Assembly (NCBI GenBank): GCA_021613535.1 | Contig: CP075495.1 | Coordinates: 10,540,001 to 10,604,000, forward strand | DNA length: 64,000 nucleotides | Reading direction: 5' to 3' | Origin: Adineta vaga | Taxonomy: Eukaryota > Rotifera | In this document: positions 23,851-35,403 of the stretch, one piece after another | How positions within the stretch are numbered: the stretch's first letter is position 1 | Layout: each line of letters opens with the position of its first letter | Position numbers and translations under genes: made by a program | The notes under the pieces: generated by a model | Seen by the model: only the letters and a program-made list of their open reading frames with translations | What the model was told of the DNA's origin: nothing | The model's database searches: none

Positions 23851-24756
23851 AAATGTATTTTTATTGTTATATTGTTCATTTGTTTTTCTCAAAGAAAAAA
23901 GATCGATGTTTATAATAAAAAAGAAAAACAATGTTTTGATCCGATTCTATACATTGAATAGCGAATAATTTCATTTGTTTTCGTTTTGAATGAACAAATA
24001 GAATTATATTGATAGTCTTCGATCTAACTGACAGATATTGATTATAATGATAGACATATCTGGACTAAATATCTCTTGACATTTCAATCAAAAATTAATA
24101 CGTTATCGTCAATGATGAACGACGATTTATTTTCTATACTCTATATAAAAAAATGATACTAGAATATTATGATTATTTTTAATCAAGAGATGTTATTTAT
24201 TACTCAGGATATTCTTTTAAGATACATTGTAATGAATTATCTATTAATTAGCGATAGACAGTTACAATTTGTATCATTAACTATAGTATTGATAACATAA
24301 AGACGAATACATTAGTCGATATAACCTCCACAAAAAATATTAGATTTGTATTATTTATTTATTTATTTATTTATTTTCTAAGACCTTTGTTGCAATCATC
24401 TATTGTCTTCTAACCCTTTATTGAATAATTACTATGTCATCGAATATATATAAACAAATCTTTTCTATTAACTAGATATTACCAGACTAAAAGAAATCAT
24501 ATGTTTCTACCTAACTAATATATTCTTACTGTCTCGACCACTATGATTAGGATCACTTATTCTTAATTACCTAGTATATCGTGGAATATGAGAAGATCCA
24601 TTAGCGTTACTATATTTCAAAAATATAAATAAGAAATTATTTAGTGTTGACTGCTAGTACATTCAAATAGAATGGCGATGTTTTTGAACAATTTATAGTG
24701 ATACCTATGAGTAACAACAGGTATTAAGAAAATTCAACAAAACAATAAAAAAGAGA
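23851..24756. other. Intergenic between GPCR and tRNA genes
   Basis: No open frame of note. Contains AATAAA-like sites near 23918 and a TTTA tetranucleotide run at 24351-24376. Confidence 0.6.
24351..24376. repeat. TTTA/ATTT tetranucleotide microsatellite
   Basis: About six ATTT units in non-coding sequence before the tRNA pair. Confidence 0.85.
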
Positions 24757-24859
24757 CGCTGCGAGTAGGATTCGAACCTACGCGGGAGAACCCATCTGAT
24801 AACTTGTCACGACACTAGGTGATTCAAGTCAGACGCCTTAACCACTCGGCCATCACAGC
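24757..24859 (-). tRNA. tRNA-Ser (anticodon UGA) with 22-nt intron, copy 1
   Basis: On the minus strand the acceptor stem GCTGTGA pairs with TCGCAGC (one G-T wobble), followed by a D-arm (GCCGAGTGGTTAAGGC, holding box A), an anticodon stem TCTGA/TCAGA with loop CT-TGA-A, a class II variable arm and a T-arm with GGTTCGAATCC (box B). The exons resemble eukaryotic tRNA-Ser(NGA/UGA). After position 37 there is a 22-nt insertion (24801-24822), the normal place for a eukaryotic tRNA intron. Discriminator base is G (24757). A T-run just downstream on the minus strand (about 24748-24753) fits a Pol III terminator. Mature length 81 nt. Confidence 0.93.
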
Positions 24860-25322
24860 ACGTTATTTATTTCAAACTACAACGATTAATAGAAGATAAT
24901 CTATGTCATTGTAACCCTTATGTCTTAGTCAATGGTTAAAATTTATACGAACGGCATTGACTAAGAATGGAATTAATGTCAAAAGCGAATGTTTTCATGT
25001 ATATTTTGATACTATGATTATTATGAAATATAATTCTATTGGTTCTGGAATAGTCGAACTTATTATCTTAATGACTGTTAAGTATGAGTCGATGTCGATC
25101 TATATTTAAAAAAACTCATTTATTCTTATAGATCTTTATTTAAAAAAGAATTTTTCAGTTCAGAAACCAATCACATCTTGATTCACTTCAAGTTCACTTG
25201 ACCATCTTTTATTATTAAAGAAAAATAAAGTTGTAATGATTTGTTTTTATTCCATCAGATTATTAATAACAGTTAACGTAAAGTTTCTACGTGTGTAAGA
25301 AAGAACGCGCAAAAAAAAGAAA
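24860..25322. other. Spacer between the two tRNA-Ser genes
   Basis: 463 bp with no gene. The spacer and flanks of the two tRNA genes do not look alike beyond a few bases, so the duplicated unit is essentially just the tRNA gene, or the flanks have diverged. Confidence 0.6.
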
Positions 25323-25425
25323 CGCTGCGAGTAGGATTCGAACCTACGCGGGAGAACCCATCTGATAGCTTGTCATGAAACTCTATGATTCAAGTCAGAC
25401 GCCTTAACCACTCGGCCATCACAGC
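25323..25425 (-). tRNA. tRNA-Ser (anticodon UGA) with 22-nt intron, copy 2
   Basis: Exons appear identical to copy 1 (24757-24859), in the same orientation, same 103-nt gene length. The 22-nt intron after position 37 (about 25367-25388) differs from copy 1 at several positions while keeping its length and the ATGACAAG-like core, so exons are conserved and intron drifts. A long T-run immediately downstream on the minus strand (about 25313-25320) is a good Pol III terminator. Confidence 0.93.
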
Positions 25426-25600
25426 ACGTCTATAACATGATTTGGAATTGATATCAATAATCACTGCTAGTATGTTATATACAGATTTGAAACGTATTTT
25501 CAAAATATAAAATTATGGATCCTTCGAATTGGATATTTAAAATTCAACTATTTTTATTTATAATTTATACAAAAGAAATCGATAAGTGTCTTTTTTTTCT

Positions 25601-26341
25601 TTAATGTTTTTTCGAACTAATATTATGTCTTTTTAAATGCCAACCACAGTATGTTTGATTACAACATTTACATTCTTTTTGCCATGTATCTGTTCCACAA
25701 GTAAAACATTTTCGTTGAATCGATCGTGGATATTCTGGTTTCGTTGTAATTACAGGTGGTGTTATGGAAGATGGTGCTATTAATGGCTCTTGTTTTTCAT
25801 CTTTCGAATTATTATCAGTAAGAAGTTTTACTTGTATAGAACTTTTCCAATCTATTGGTTGTGAAACAACTTCAATTTGAGGATGATATTTATTATTCTG
25901 AATTCCGTCATCAATTTGATCGATTTGATGAGTTAATTTTTCAATATCTTCTTCGATAAAATTTTCGTGTTCCATTTTTTGTTGAATAATTTCAGTTATT
26001 GTATTTAATTGTTGTTCAATTTTATTTTGTGCTTGTTTAGCAATTGTATCTAATTGTTTTCTTGTTTCATCTGCAGTTCTTCTAATTTGTTCTTTCATTT
26101 CTTGTTCCCATTCATCAATCGTATTCCAAGCATCAAATTTTGTTGGATTAAATGTTGGAACAATAGTTTCATAATAATATTCTTGTAAGATATTTCGTCG
26201 AGTAACGACATTTTCTAATTCAATTGAAAGATTCTGACGATGTGTTTGAAAATGTTTAACACAAAAGATTTTTTTACATCCAAGACAAGGTACTATACCT
26301 TCTTGTTTATCACAATCGGGACATAAAGAAGTTGTCGCCAT
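25601..26341 (-). CDS. Double B-box-like zinc-finger coiled-coil protein
   Basis: Single exon, 246 residues. Residues 7-32 hold a B-box-like cross-brace (CPDC, CLGC, CVKH, TH). Residues about 75-145 form a long charged coiled coil (EWEQEMKEQIRRTADETRKQ onward). A Pro/Thr linker follows, then a second Cys/His cluster at about 213-240 (CFTCGTDTW ... CKCCNQTYCGWHLKRH). No RING finger, so not a full TRIM ligase. Similar short B-box/coiled-coil proteins are plentiful in rotifer genomes, but I cannot assign a function. A polypyrimidine-AG (TTGTTTTAG) lies on the minus strand about 26 nt before the ATG. Confidence 0.8.
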   Translation of the reverse strand: MATTSLCPDCDKQEGIVPCLGCKKIFCVKHFQTHRQNLSIELENVVTRRNILQEYYYETIVPTFNPTKFDAWNTIDEWEQEMKEQIRRTADETRKQLDTIAKQAQNKIEQQLNTITEIIQQKMEHENFIEEDIEKLTHQIDQIDDGIQNNKYHPQIEVVSQPIDWKSSIQVKLLTDNNSKDEKQEPLIAPSSITPPVITTKPEYPRSIQRKCFTCGTDTWQKECKCCNQTYCGWHLKRHNISSKKH

Positions 26342-26855
26342 TATGATCGATGTTGTGTAGGTAATACTAAAACAAATCTTTTGTTCGTTCTTACATATGT
26401 TTACCTGTTCTTTTTACTAAAGAAATAGAAGATAGAGGGCATTGATTGAGTATAGAAATTGTTGCTTACAATTTTGAAGAAACAACATCAAGTCATATAT
26501 TCAATATCATATAGATATGTTTGAAGTATCTGATTGAAAAATATCTTATACATTAGGTAAATAATGATTTTCGTTATACTGAACAATACTTGATGATATA
26601 CTTTCTTATTAAATCTATTTACCAAATTAAAAGGTCGATCGAAAAAAATTGATGTATTCGATATTCTGATAAGATCTTACATACAAATATAGCCTAGAGG
26701 ATTAAAATTATATCATATTGAAAATTTGCGTGATTGTTATCATTACATACATGTGCCACATAGAGCATAACAAAGAAATGAATCTCAATGGAATTTATTA
26801 GAGATGAAAAAATATTTTATTGGCGCTGTTTTTTTGTTCAAATTAATGAATTAAT

Positions 26856-27477
26856 ATGCATCACTTGGAAGAAACTTCTCTAAATCATAATAGAAGTAAT
26901 GAAGATTTGCATAGATCTGTTGGTACAGCTAAGATAATTGAACGAGCAATGAAAGTTAATAAATTAAGTGAAATGATTGATTGTATCAGAGACATGAAAT
27001 CTTATGCAAATACAATCGAAAAAGATTTACCTAATTTTTCAAATACAAAACACGCAAATAGACAAATAGAAACCAATATTAAACAATTAAAGACGGATGA
27101 TTTTCTTCACTTAGCAAAACAACGTTTACATAATAATTCCTATATTCTTCTGAGTGATTTGATAGAAACGAAAAATGTAAGTATCTTCCATATATGAATA
27201 TTAGAATCTTTATTTTTATTCGTAGAAATCAAGTGAACATCAACAGTCACCAAAATCAACAATAAAAAATCATGAAAAATCTTTATTAGAAAAACAAGTC
27301 ACTTATATGAAAGATGTGATAGCTACACAGCCATCAGCTCTTGAAGGAATTTATCTTGAAGCATTACTCGATCCCGATCAATGGCAATCCAATCATCAAC
27401 TTCTTCGAACATCTCCTATGGATACGTTAACACCAAAGGAACGAAAACGTTTGAATAAAATTCTGTATAAAACGTAA
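26856..27477 (+). CDS. Unrecognised two-exon helical protein
   Basis: Exons 26856-27176 and 27226-27477, intron GTAAGT...CGTAG of 49 bp in phase, giving about 190 residues. The product is polar and predicted mostly helical from composition (ERAMKVNKLSEMIDCIRDMKS; FLHLAKQRLHNNSYILLSDL). The C-terminal part includes ALEGIYLEALLDPDQWQ and a basic LTPKERKRLNKIL ending. No signal peptide, membrane helix or cysteine cluster. I do not recognise a family. The clean intron and sustained coding composition in both exons support it as a real gene. Confidence 0.65.
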
Positions 27478-30400
27478 ATGAAAAACCTTTTTCATCAGTA
27501 TTCTTACTGATTCAGAGAAACAAAAAGAGAGAAAGAGAAGAGAGAGAGAGAGTTGATTAGCTTTATTCTTCTTTTTATTCATGCCGTGTTCAATGCATTT
27601 CCTGTCATTTTGAACTCGTGTAGAGTTTTTCTCTTTTTTTTTGTGAATATGAATATCTTCGAGGTAGGAAACGTCTTCCGGTGATGAGCAGACAAAACCA
27701 CAGTACGTGTAATCATTTCCTCAAGATGAAAACTCGATATTCAATGTATTTCATTATAAATCAAGCAGAAAGACATAATAATCAAAAGCTAAACAAACTT
27801 ATTATTCGTATCAAGCAAAAATGAGTGAAGAGATTGTCCATGACTCCCTACTGATGAACAACATATAAATACACTCATAACGATTATACATATATATGAT
27901 GCGATTGCAAGGGATTAGAAGAAAACAATTGTCATCGAACAAGATTTTCTTTTGTTATTCATGAATTTGTCAATATACACATACATAGATTTAAGAAAAA
28001 ACACATGTTCAGCTGTTCCCTCATCTTTGAGAGCTAATTATAAATAGCAATAGTGCGCATAGACAAACTAAATTAGGATATTTTTTCTTTATCCTGCTGA
28101 CTACTTTTGTCGGACTGACATTTCTTTCTTTCTTTTACAATTGATAGACTTTTTTTACATGCTCAGTAGTCGTTGTTATTATTTGTCTCATCTCTTTCTA
28201 TCTGACATACTTCCAAGAGTGCTGAATAATGAACTTAGTAAGCAATAGAAATATACGTATATATACATATATACATACAAAGAAATGACGAATGAGAAAA
28301 TAGCCGTCGCATGAGTATGTTAATCGATTGCATAAGTTTCATGCTGAGTTTTTTGTCGACTTTTTTTTGTTTCTATTTCTTCTCCTATTTCAACGGTTAT
28401 AAATAGAAGAAAATGAATTGTCATCTAATGAACATCTCTGAATGTGTGATCTTCGAAAATTACATCTATATTTCACACTTGAAGTCGAGAAGTGAAAACG
28501 ACTCATCACCTTGTCACTAATCTTAGTCAGAAAAGAAAAACCAATATATCGATCGATTTTCATTATAAAGAATTTTATTAATACAATGATGATTGTATTC
28601 TGCCACTCCAATGATCAAACGAAAAATGTGAAGGTGTGAAATAATCATGAACTTTGTTTTTTTGTTGAAAACTAATTTTCAGATTTCTTGATTTGTTCTT
28701 TTCCATTATCGAAAAATCAGTCGACGATTTTGATGTTTAACGAGCGGCACCGATCATTATCGCAGAAAGAAAATGAATGATTATCCCTTATTACATACAT
28801 TTTATTGCGGCATCGTTGACACTTGGGTGATGGGTGAAGGCATTTTCATCATTTCTACGTTTTTCTTCTCTGTTTCAAAGAAAAGGTGTCAGAAAAAGAC
28901 CACTTTATCTCTCTGCCTCTCTCTCTCTCTCTCGCCTTGTTTTTTCTCGATAAGTTTTTTTTCTCATAAATGCTTGTTGAGAGTGTGTATAAGTTCTTTG
29001 ATCTGACAGACAGCAGTAGATCTTCTGCGAAGAAGTGTTTGTTCACATCGTGCCACTTATTTTTTGTTGTAATGCTATCTATATGCACAGTAGGTATAGT
29101 CTAATTTATAATGCAGAACAAATTTCTTTCGAAAATAAAACCGTGGTTTATTAGTTAGAATTTCTTTTCTCTACTTGCTCGAATGACAATTCGATGTTAA
29201 AGACAATTTTATTCATTGTCTGTCAATGCCATTCTCACTTTATTTCATCTAATTGTGTGAAAAAGATGTCTTGTTCAGATAGATGATGAATGTAAGAGTG
29301 GGATTGTCTGATGAATTCCGATTCTAAAATGTGTTGATGATAGAAAGGAAGAAAGAAAAAGAAATGATAATGTCTCCGTTTATACGCAAATCAGACAGTT
29401 TTCTGTTTTCTTTTGACACCCCCTACTAGCAGCATGATTCAGTATATATATATATACATACGAAACGATGATCGTCTCGTTCCAGTAATTATATGTTAGT
29501 GAAGGGGAAATCTGTGGGCGGAGTTATGTTTATTTTAAAAAGTTCGATGCCAAATAAGATGAACAATATTTATTCTTCTGAACGATCGAACGGATTAAAA
29601 AAATCTGTTTCGAATCGTGAAATGAAAATAAAATCGGATGGTATTACGTCTTTTCATATTCCCAACGGACGACTAAAATAATATACATCGACACTTGCTT
29701 TGCACAGATGAGGATGATGATGATGATGATGACTAACATTTCGTTATCTATATTTTTTTTGTAAAGTGCACAACATGACTGATAAAAAGTTTAGATTGAT
29801 CTGTTTTTCTTTTGATGAACATCGAATAGCACACTTGATAAGTATGTGTACAATTAACAATTGGATGAAAAACACACAATAAATTATAGTTAATGTGATG
29901 TAATGGGAAGACATTATTGTTATTATTATATGAATGGAATGAAATTCGAGAGAATGTCTGTTGATGATCAGATGTTTTAAATAAGAAAAAGGTGGAATTG
30001 AAAGGAATTCTTCTACAAAATTCTAGTCAATGTAATGCAATTGATATTTCTCAGCATGAATTTAATTTGTTCATTTTGGCTTTCACTTGTCATTTAAAAC
30101 ATCTGGAGCGAAACAGATCGAATTCATGTAGAATATATAGCATCAAATAGAAAATGAACTCATTCATTCACTACTAGATGATGAACGTAACGAAAAAGAC
30201 AAGGTGTAATAGTTCCTTGTTCAACTTTTCCGGCTCATCGATTATGATCAAACAACAAGAAGAGATCATCATTCAAAGTTGAGATCAAGGTTGACGATGC
30301 AACAAGATCAAACAATTCAATTCGATAGACATGAATGTTCATGACCAACAAGTGGACAATTGGGAAATACATCGAGTCACTAACAAGAAAGAGAAGAACA

Positions 30401-31332
30401 AGTCCTTATAAAGAAGACAATCTATGATTAAACTGATTTCAAATGAACAATTTCAAACATAGAACAAAATGATCTATTTGTGAATGTAAAAGTTTTATTC
30501 TTGAAAGTTTTCGATTGCTTACAAACAAATTTCTAAGGATCCATTTATCTCTGTTTTTTTTCTATTGGTCGATTTATCTATTTGAAGAAAAAAACATTCT
30601 ATTGGTTAAATCAATAGAAGAAAAACTGAAGAACATCACAGCATGTATGCTCCAATCAGTATTCTGTCGTTATTTTTCTCGCCCTTTTCTAACGATCTTT
30701 TTCTTCTGTAACAAGGAGAAAAATCGCACGGCTGGAGACGACACAGACATTTCCTTTTTCGTATCTTTCTCTACTCGTTAAAAGTAATACAACTAGACTT
30801 TCTTCAGTACACCTCAGGAGTTCTTTTCTTATCATAGTTTCCGTATAATATAAAACAGACATCGAAGAGAGCACAAATAAACAAGAAAGAAAAAAAAAGA
30901 AATATTACAATATTTTTCTCTCTTTTCTCCTATTGGAAGATTTATTTCTCTTCTTCTCTTTCTCTCTCTCACTCACTCTCTCTCATTTTCTCTCATTTTT
31001 TTCCTTAACAACGACGACAAAAAAATTCTACTACACTGCTGTGTCTGTGTCTGTGCCTGATAGGTTGCCTACTGGAGTCATTATTGCAGTATCAATAGCT
31101 AGATCCTGGTGAGCTTATAGGCACCGTACGACGCACACCTCTCCCTTCAAGTTCTCAATCCTGTGGAGCATCGCAAAAAAACCGACAAGTGCCAACCCCT
31201 ATCGAGTTTGTTGACAACAAAAAAACGACAAATCGCACAGTAAGTCGTTCACGGCATGAGAGTAATTATTAAATTTATCTGTTTAAAACTTTTTAAAAAA
31301 AAAAAGTAGTCATCAATTGATTAATCGTCTTC
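27478..31332. other. Gene-poor region upstream of ZIC (3.9 kb)
   Basis: No supported coding gene. Holds CT repeats (28908-28934), short TA runs (29440-29458) and pyrimidine-rich stretches at 30900-31010. From about 31020 to 31260 the composition becomes less AT-rich and lacks simple repeats, suggesting a transcribed 5' UTR or promoter of ZIC; a possible donor (CTGGTGAGC) lies at about 31107. A 62-codon plus frame at 29493-29681 is unsupported. As ZIC genes carry large developmental regulatory regions in other animals, enhancers may lie here; no element can be named. Confidence 0.5.
28908..28934. repeat. CT dinucleotide microsatellite
   Basis: Simple repeat in the gene-poor ZIC upstream region. 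Confidence 0.8.
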
Positions 31333-33220
31333 ATGTTTGATCCAACAAGTCCATCAGCAGAACGGAATGGTGGTATAGGAGAAAGTACAAATAATACAAC
31401 AGCATCATCATATCCAAGTCCATATGCGCCAGTTTCGTATCGACCATTGACATCAACTCCTTCATCGTCCTCTATTTTCAATGTACCCGGTTCAACATCA
31501 TTGAATTCTCTAGATGATCAACAGCAACAACAACAACAACAACGTCGAACAGATTTTTCATCCTATTCGGGTACATCACCAACATTTTCAACTGCACAAG
31601 ATCCATTAGCAGCTTCGAGTTTTATGTGAGTTCAATGTTTCCTATTGCTTCTCAATTTCTACATATAAATTTGTACAGGACATATCCTATGTTCGATCCG
31701 GAACAGTATGCCAATACACAATATTATTCACGTTATGTGACAGCTGGTTCACATATTGATCCGGCGACACAAACAGCATTTTTACCTTATTTTCATCCAT
31801 CATATCGACAAGGACTTGGTACAACATGTAATGTTACTAATATTCCAAATGGTAAAAATGACACCTATGTATGTAAATGGATTGATCCTGATACACATCG
31901 AATATGTAATCGTACATTTGGCTATATGCATGAGATTGGTAAGTTAAATACATACATCCAATCATAGTATTTTTAATGAAAAGAAAGAAAGAAAGAAAGA
32001 AGAAAAAGAAAAACGTCGGAAATGAGACATCCTGTGGTGCTACTGAAATAATGACGAGGTTAAACAGATGACAAAAATGTGTGTGTATATATATGTTCTG
32101 TTCACTATATATAAATGAAGCTTGTTAGTAAAGACATAATAATCATGGCATTTTGTCCCTCGATTTTCTTCTTTTAGTCACTCATCTTACTGTTGAACAT
32201 GTGGGCGGACCTGAACAATCAACACACACATGTTTATGGCTTGATTGTCCAAGACATGGTCGTGCATTTAAAGCAAAATATAAATTGGTCAATCATATTC
32301 GTGTGCACACCGGTGAAAAACCATTTCCTTGTCCGTTTCCACGTTGTGGAAAAGTATTTGCACGATCAGAAAATTTAAAAATTCATAAACGAACACATAC
32401 CGGGTTTGTTGAAAAGCTTATTTGTTTAGTAAGATAAAAACAAATGACTATTTTTCTGTCTTTTAGAGAACGACCATTTAAATGTCAATTTTGTGAACGA
32501 AGTTTTGCTAATAGTTCCGATCGAAAAAAACATCAACATGTTCATACATCCGATAAACCATATAATTGTCGTGTTAGTGGATGCGATAAAACTTATACTC
32601 ATCCATCATGTAAGATAATTTCTATTTAGTTTAGAATAGAAAATAAAAAGATTTTCATTTGATCTTATTTAGCTTTACGTAAACATATGAAAATGCATGA
32701 ATCTCAAGGTCAAGATTCTACGTCTTCAACAGCAACTAATTCATCATCCGGATCTATCAATGATTCATGTTTAAAACGAAATAATCTGCATCGACGTACA
32801 TGTGAAAATGAACGATCACCATCACCATCATCACGAATGCATCATCATTCCCAACGACGTCGTCGTTCATCTCGAGACAGTATGAATACACATCTTCATC
32901 AGCAGCAACAGCAACAACAACAACATCATCAACAACAGCAACAATTACTTCAACCAAATCATTCATCAATGAATACAACAACAACTACAGATAGTTGCTC
33001 TGAATCACCACCATCATTTGAAAATTTAACGCCAATGAAAGCCGCTTTAGCACGTATGCATCACCCTCAACAACCGACACCTCAGCCAGCTTCATCAACA
33101 GATTGGCCATTACATATGCATCCGATGAGTGCATATCATCATCCACACGTTTATCATTCTCATCATGCTGCTGCTTTACAACAACATTATTATCATCGAC
33201 AAACTGGACTTAATTTTTGA
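31333..33220 (+). CDS. ZIC: ZIC / odd-paired family C2H2 zinc-finger transcription factor
   Basis: Five exons: 31333-31625, 31679-31938, 32178-32403, 32467-32609, 32673-33220. The spliced zinc-finger region has five fingers with the ZIC hallmarks: a divergent first finger ([22 protein letters not shown] then [14 protein letters not shown]), finger 2 [19 protein letters not shown], and fingers 3-5 with [39 protein letters not shown] and [21 protein letters not shown]. Flanks are low-complexity: Ser/Pro-rich N terminus with a short poly-Gln, and a His/Gln/Ser-rich C terminus. ZIC proteins pattern neural and mesodermal tissue in animals by binding GLI-type sites. The intron between exons 2 and 3 falls within the EIVTHL junction, a position used in other animal ZIC genes as far as I recall. 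Confidence 0.96.
31980..32000. repeat. AAAG tetranucleotide run in ZIC intron 2
   Basis: Simple repeat inside the 239-bp second intron, the longest intron of this gene. Confidence 0.75.
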
Positions 33221-34579
33221 CTAAATTTTTCTGAATATTCTATATATTTGTGTGCGTGTGTGTGTGTGTGTCGCATTACTTGAACTTTTTTTCTTTTTTT
33301 GTTCGTTTGCTTTCATTTCAAAACACGTATTTTTTGCTTGTTATTACACAAAACGTTTTACGATATTAGAAAGAAACAAGAAACATTTGAATCTTTTCGA
33401 AATTATTTCATTCAATCGAGATATAGAGACAAGTGGAAGCGATTATCAATCGGTTCATTTGACACTAAGACGTTCGTTCATATAAATCAACACTCTAATA
33501 ACATGATGAGCTTAACATTGAATGTCTCCACCCTCAATCATACACATACCATCAACGACGATGCTAACAACATATTGTTGTTCGTTATTTCTGTTTTTTT
33601 TTCATTCCAATTGAATGAATAGAATACAACACATCCATCTCACGTTAATAATTACTTTCTTCATTCGATTTTCTATTTTATTCGATGCGAACGGATCAAA
33701 CATACAATCGTATATTGAAATAAAACTTTCTTCTTATCGGTAGCAAAAGACCTCCTAGTGCGCATTTTCTTCTTCTTTCCTCTCTCTCTCTCTTCGCACC
33801 TATTGATTTTCGTATATATACATTGAATCTATTGTTCTTCGAACTAATCGTAGTGGGGGAGCTGTGTCTGTACAGTTGGCCGTTCAATTACTGAACATTG
33901 GCATAGAATAGGAGAAGAACACACGAATGTCTGATGTCATCCTTGACTAAATTGTATAGATGTCTTCATTTCTATGTAATCAATTTTTCAATTGTCTACT
34001 TATATATCATCTATTTTCGTTTCGAGAGAGTGGAATGTCATCGTTTATCGATAGCTAGAAGGAAGATGATCATCATGATTTTCCACTGCAGGATGCGCTA
34101 ATTGTTCAATTTGTCTGTCTATCTGTACATATGTGTGTGTGAGAAAAGCTCTTCACAAACACTAGGTGGTGACAAAACTCAAATTAGAACCTCATTTACG
34201 CTCGAAAAAGGAAAAAAGACGAAAAAGAATTTTTCTCTATTTTCAACAATCAATCAATACAATGCTTAACAGATGCCTTCTTACCTGTCGCAAAGAAGAA
34301 ACAAACATACTTTTCACACCTACTTCTTCAATGATAAAAGACCCCATATGTATCACAAATGAAATAAGTTTCTTTTTGTTTAATTTTCATTCCTTCTTTT
34401 TTTTATTCAAATGAAATATACAATAGGAGATACAATGTTATTGAGATTCGTTTTGAAATAAATACAGACAAACAACAGGCAATAAACACAAATAGATGAG
34501 AGATAATAAGGATGACCATTCCATTATTGACTATGGACATCTGACCCAAATAATAAACAAGATGAATGACTATTTAAAT
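33221..34579. other. Convergent 3' regions of ZIC and VAMP
   Basis: About 1.36 kb with ZIC 3' UTR (TG repeat at 33246-33271, T-rich) and VAMP 3' region. Short frames at 33299-33622 and 34166-34414 are Phe/Lys/Ser-rich translations of low-complexity DNA and not supported. Confidence 0.55.
33246..33271. repeat. TG dinucleotide microsatellite
   Basis: Simple repeat just after the ZIC stop codon. Confidence 0.8.
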
Positions 34580-35254
34580 TCAATTCTTTCCTCGATGATT
34601 AAATACAATTATAACTAAAATTATTTTAGAAAAAAAAGAACCAATCGAATCTCTCAAATTTCATTAATTCAATTGACTTACTAATGATGAATAAAATAAC
34701 TCCAACAACAATACCCGCAATACAAATATTTGTCTAGAAGGAAAAAAGAAACAAAATATTCATTAGACAGAAAAATAAACTCGATATCTTTACTCGAGTA
34801 TTTTTCCACCAATATTTTCGTCGTAATTGTTTTGTTGTTTGATTATATGTTGATGCTGATGATTCTAAATCATCAGCACGTGTCATGAGATTGCTCAAAG
34901 CCACATCACGATCTAATAATCGATCGATATTTTTCTTCATTACACCAACAACTTCTTGAACTTGACCATGAAGTCTACAGAATTACGAAAAGAAATCAGT
35001 TAAAAGATAGTTAAATAAATCCATTATACTTTTTCACACTTCCACCTGCTGTTGATCGTGAAATATCACTAGATAAAAAAAGATAAATATTAAAAATAAA
35101 CACAAAATTCATTTACTTACGAATCAATTTGAATATCGAGTGCTTCATCATCATCATCTCGAATAGATGACTAGAAGTAAAAGTTTTGACGAGAAATTTA
35201 TTATTAGAATCAACTTACATAAGTTTGAGGACGTGTATAACCAGCAGTAGCCAT
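34580..35254 (-). CDS. VAMP: VAMP/synaptobrevin R-SNARE
   Basis: Six small exons on the minus strand: 35254-35219, 35170-35121, 35068-35030, 34974-34794, 34733-34682, 34614-34580. The product has a short acidic N terminus, the R-SNARE heptad region (LHGQVQEVVGVMKKNIDRLL, with the zero-layer Arg in LLDRDVALSNL), the juxtamembrane KYWWKN tryptophan motif typical of synaptobrevins, and a C-terminal anchor (ICIAGIVVGVILFIIIIIVF) with a tiny tail HRGKN. The anchor is assembled only by splicing exons 5 and 6 (donor GTAAGT at 34681, acceptor TTTTAG at 34615). It acts as the vesicle-side SNARE in membrane fusion. Last gene of a tightly packed minus-strand run; the ATG is 149 bp after CacyBP. Confidence 0.93.
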
Positions 35255-35403
35255 TCGTAATTAAAAAAGAGAATCTATGAAAGGAAATTCATAATCTAGA
35301 AAACGAAATCAATATCATAAAAAATGCAAACTTAAAGAAAAAGAAAGAACGTGAAAGAGACAACATCACAAAGTCTAGTTTTTGTTTTTTGAAATTCAAT
35401 AGT
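35255..35403 (-). promoter_or_regulatory. CacyBP-VAMP gap with TTTCTAG acceptor
   Basis: On the minus strand a T-rich tract ends in GTTTTCTAG at 35296, followed by AT, 41 nt before the VAMP ATG; a second weaker AG lies at 35275. Compatible with trans-splice acceptor or 5' UTR intron. Confidence 0.5.

Noticed and set aside
24757-25425. Short direct repeat resembling a mobile element or CRISPR pair
   Set aside because: The two 103-bp repeats are tRNA-Ser genes with introns; only two copies and no array.
29493-29681. 62-codon plus-strand frame upstream of ZIC
   Set aside because: Short, basic, unrecognised; no supporting exon structure.
32757-32984. Val/Asp-rich antisense frame across ZIC exon 5
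   Set aside because: Shadow of the CAA/CAG/CAT-rich ZIC coding strand.
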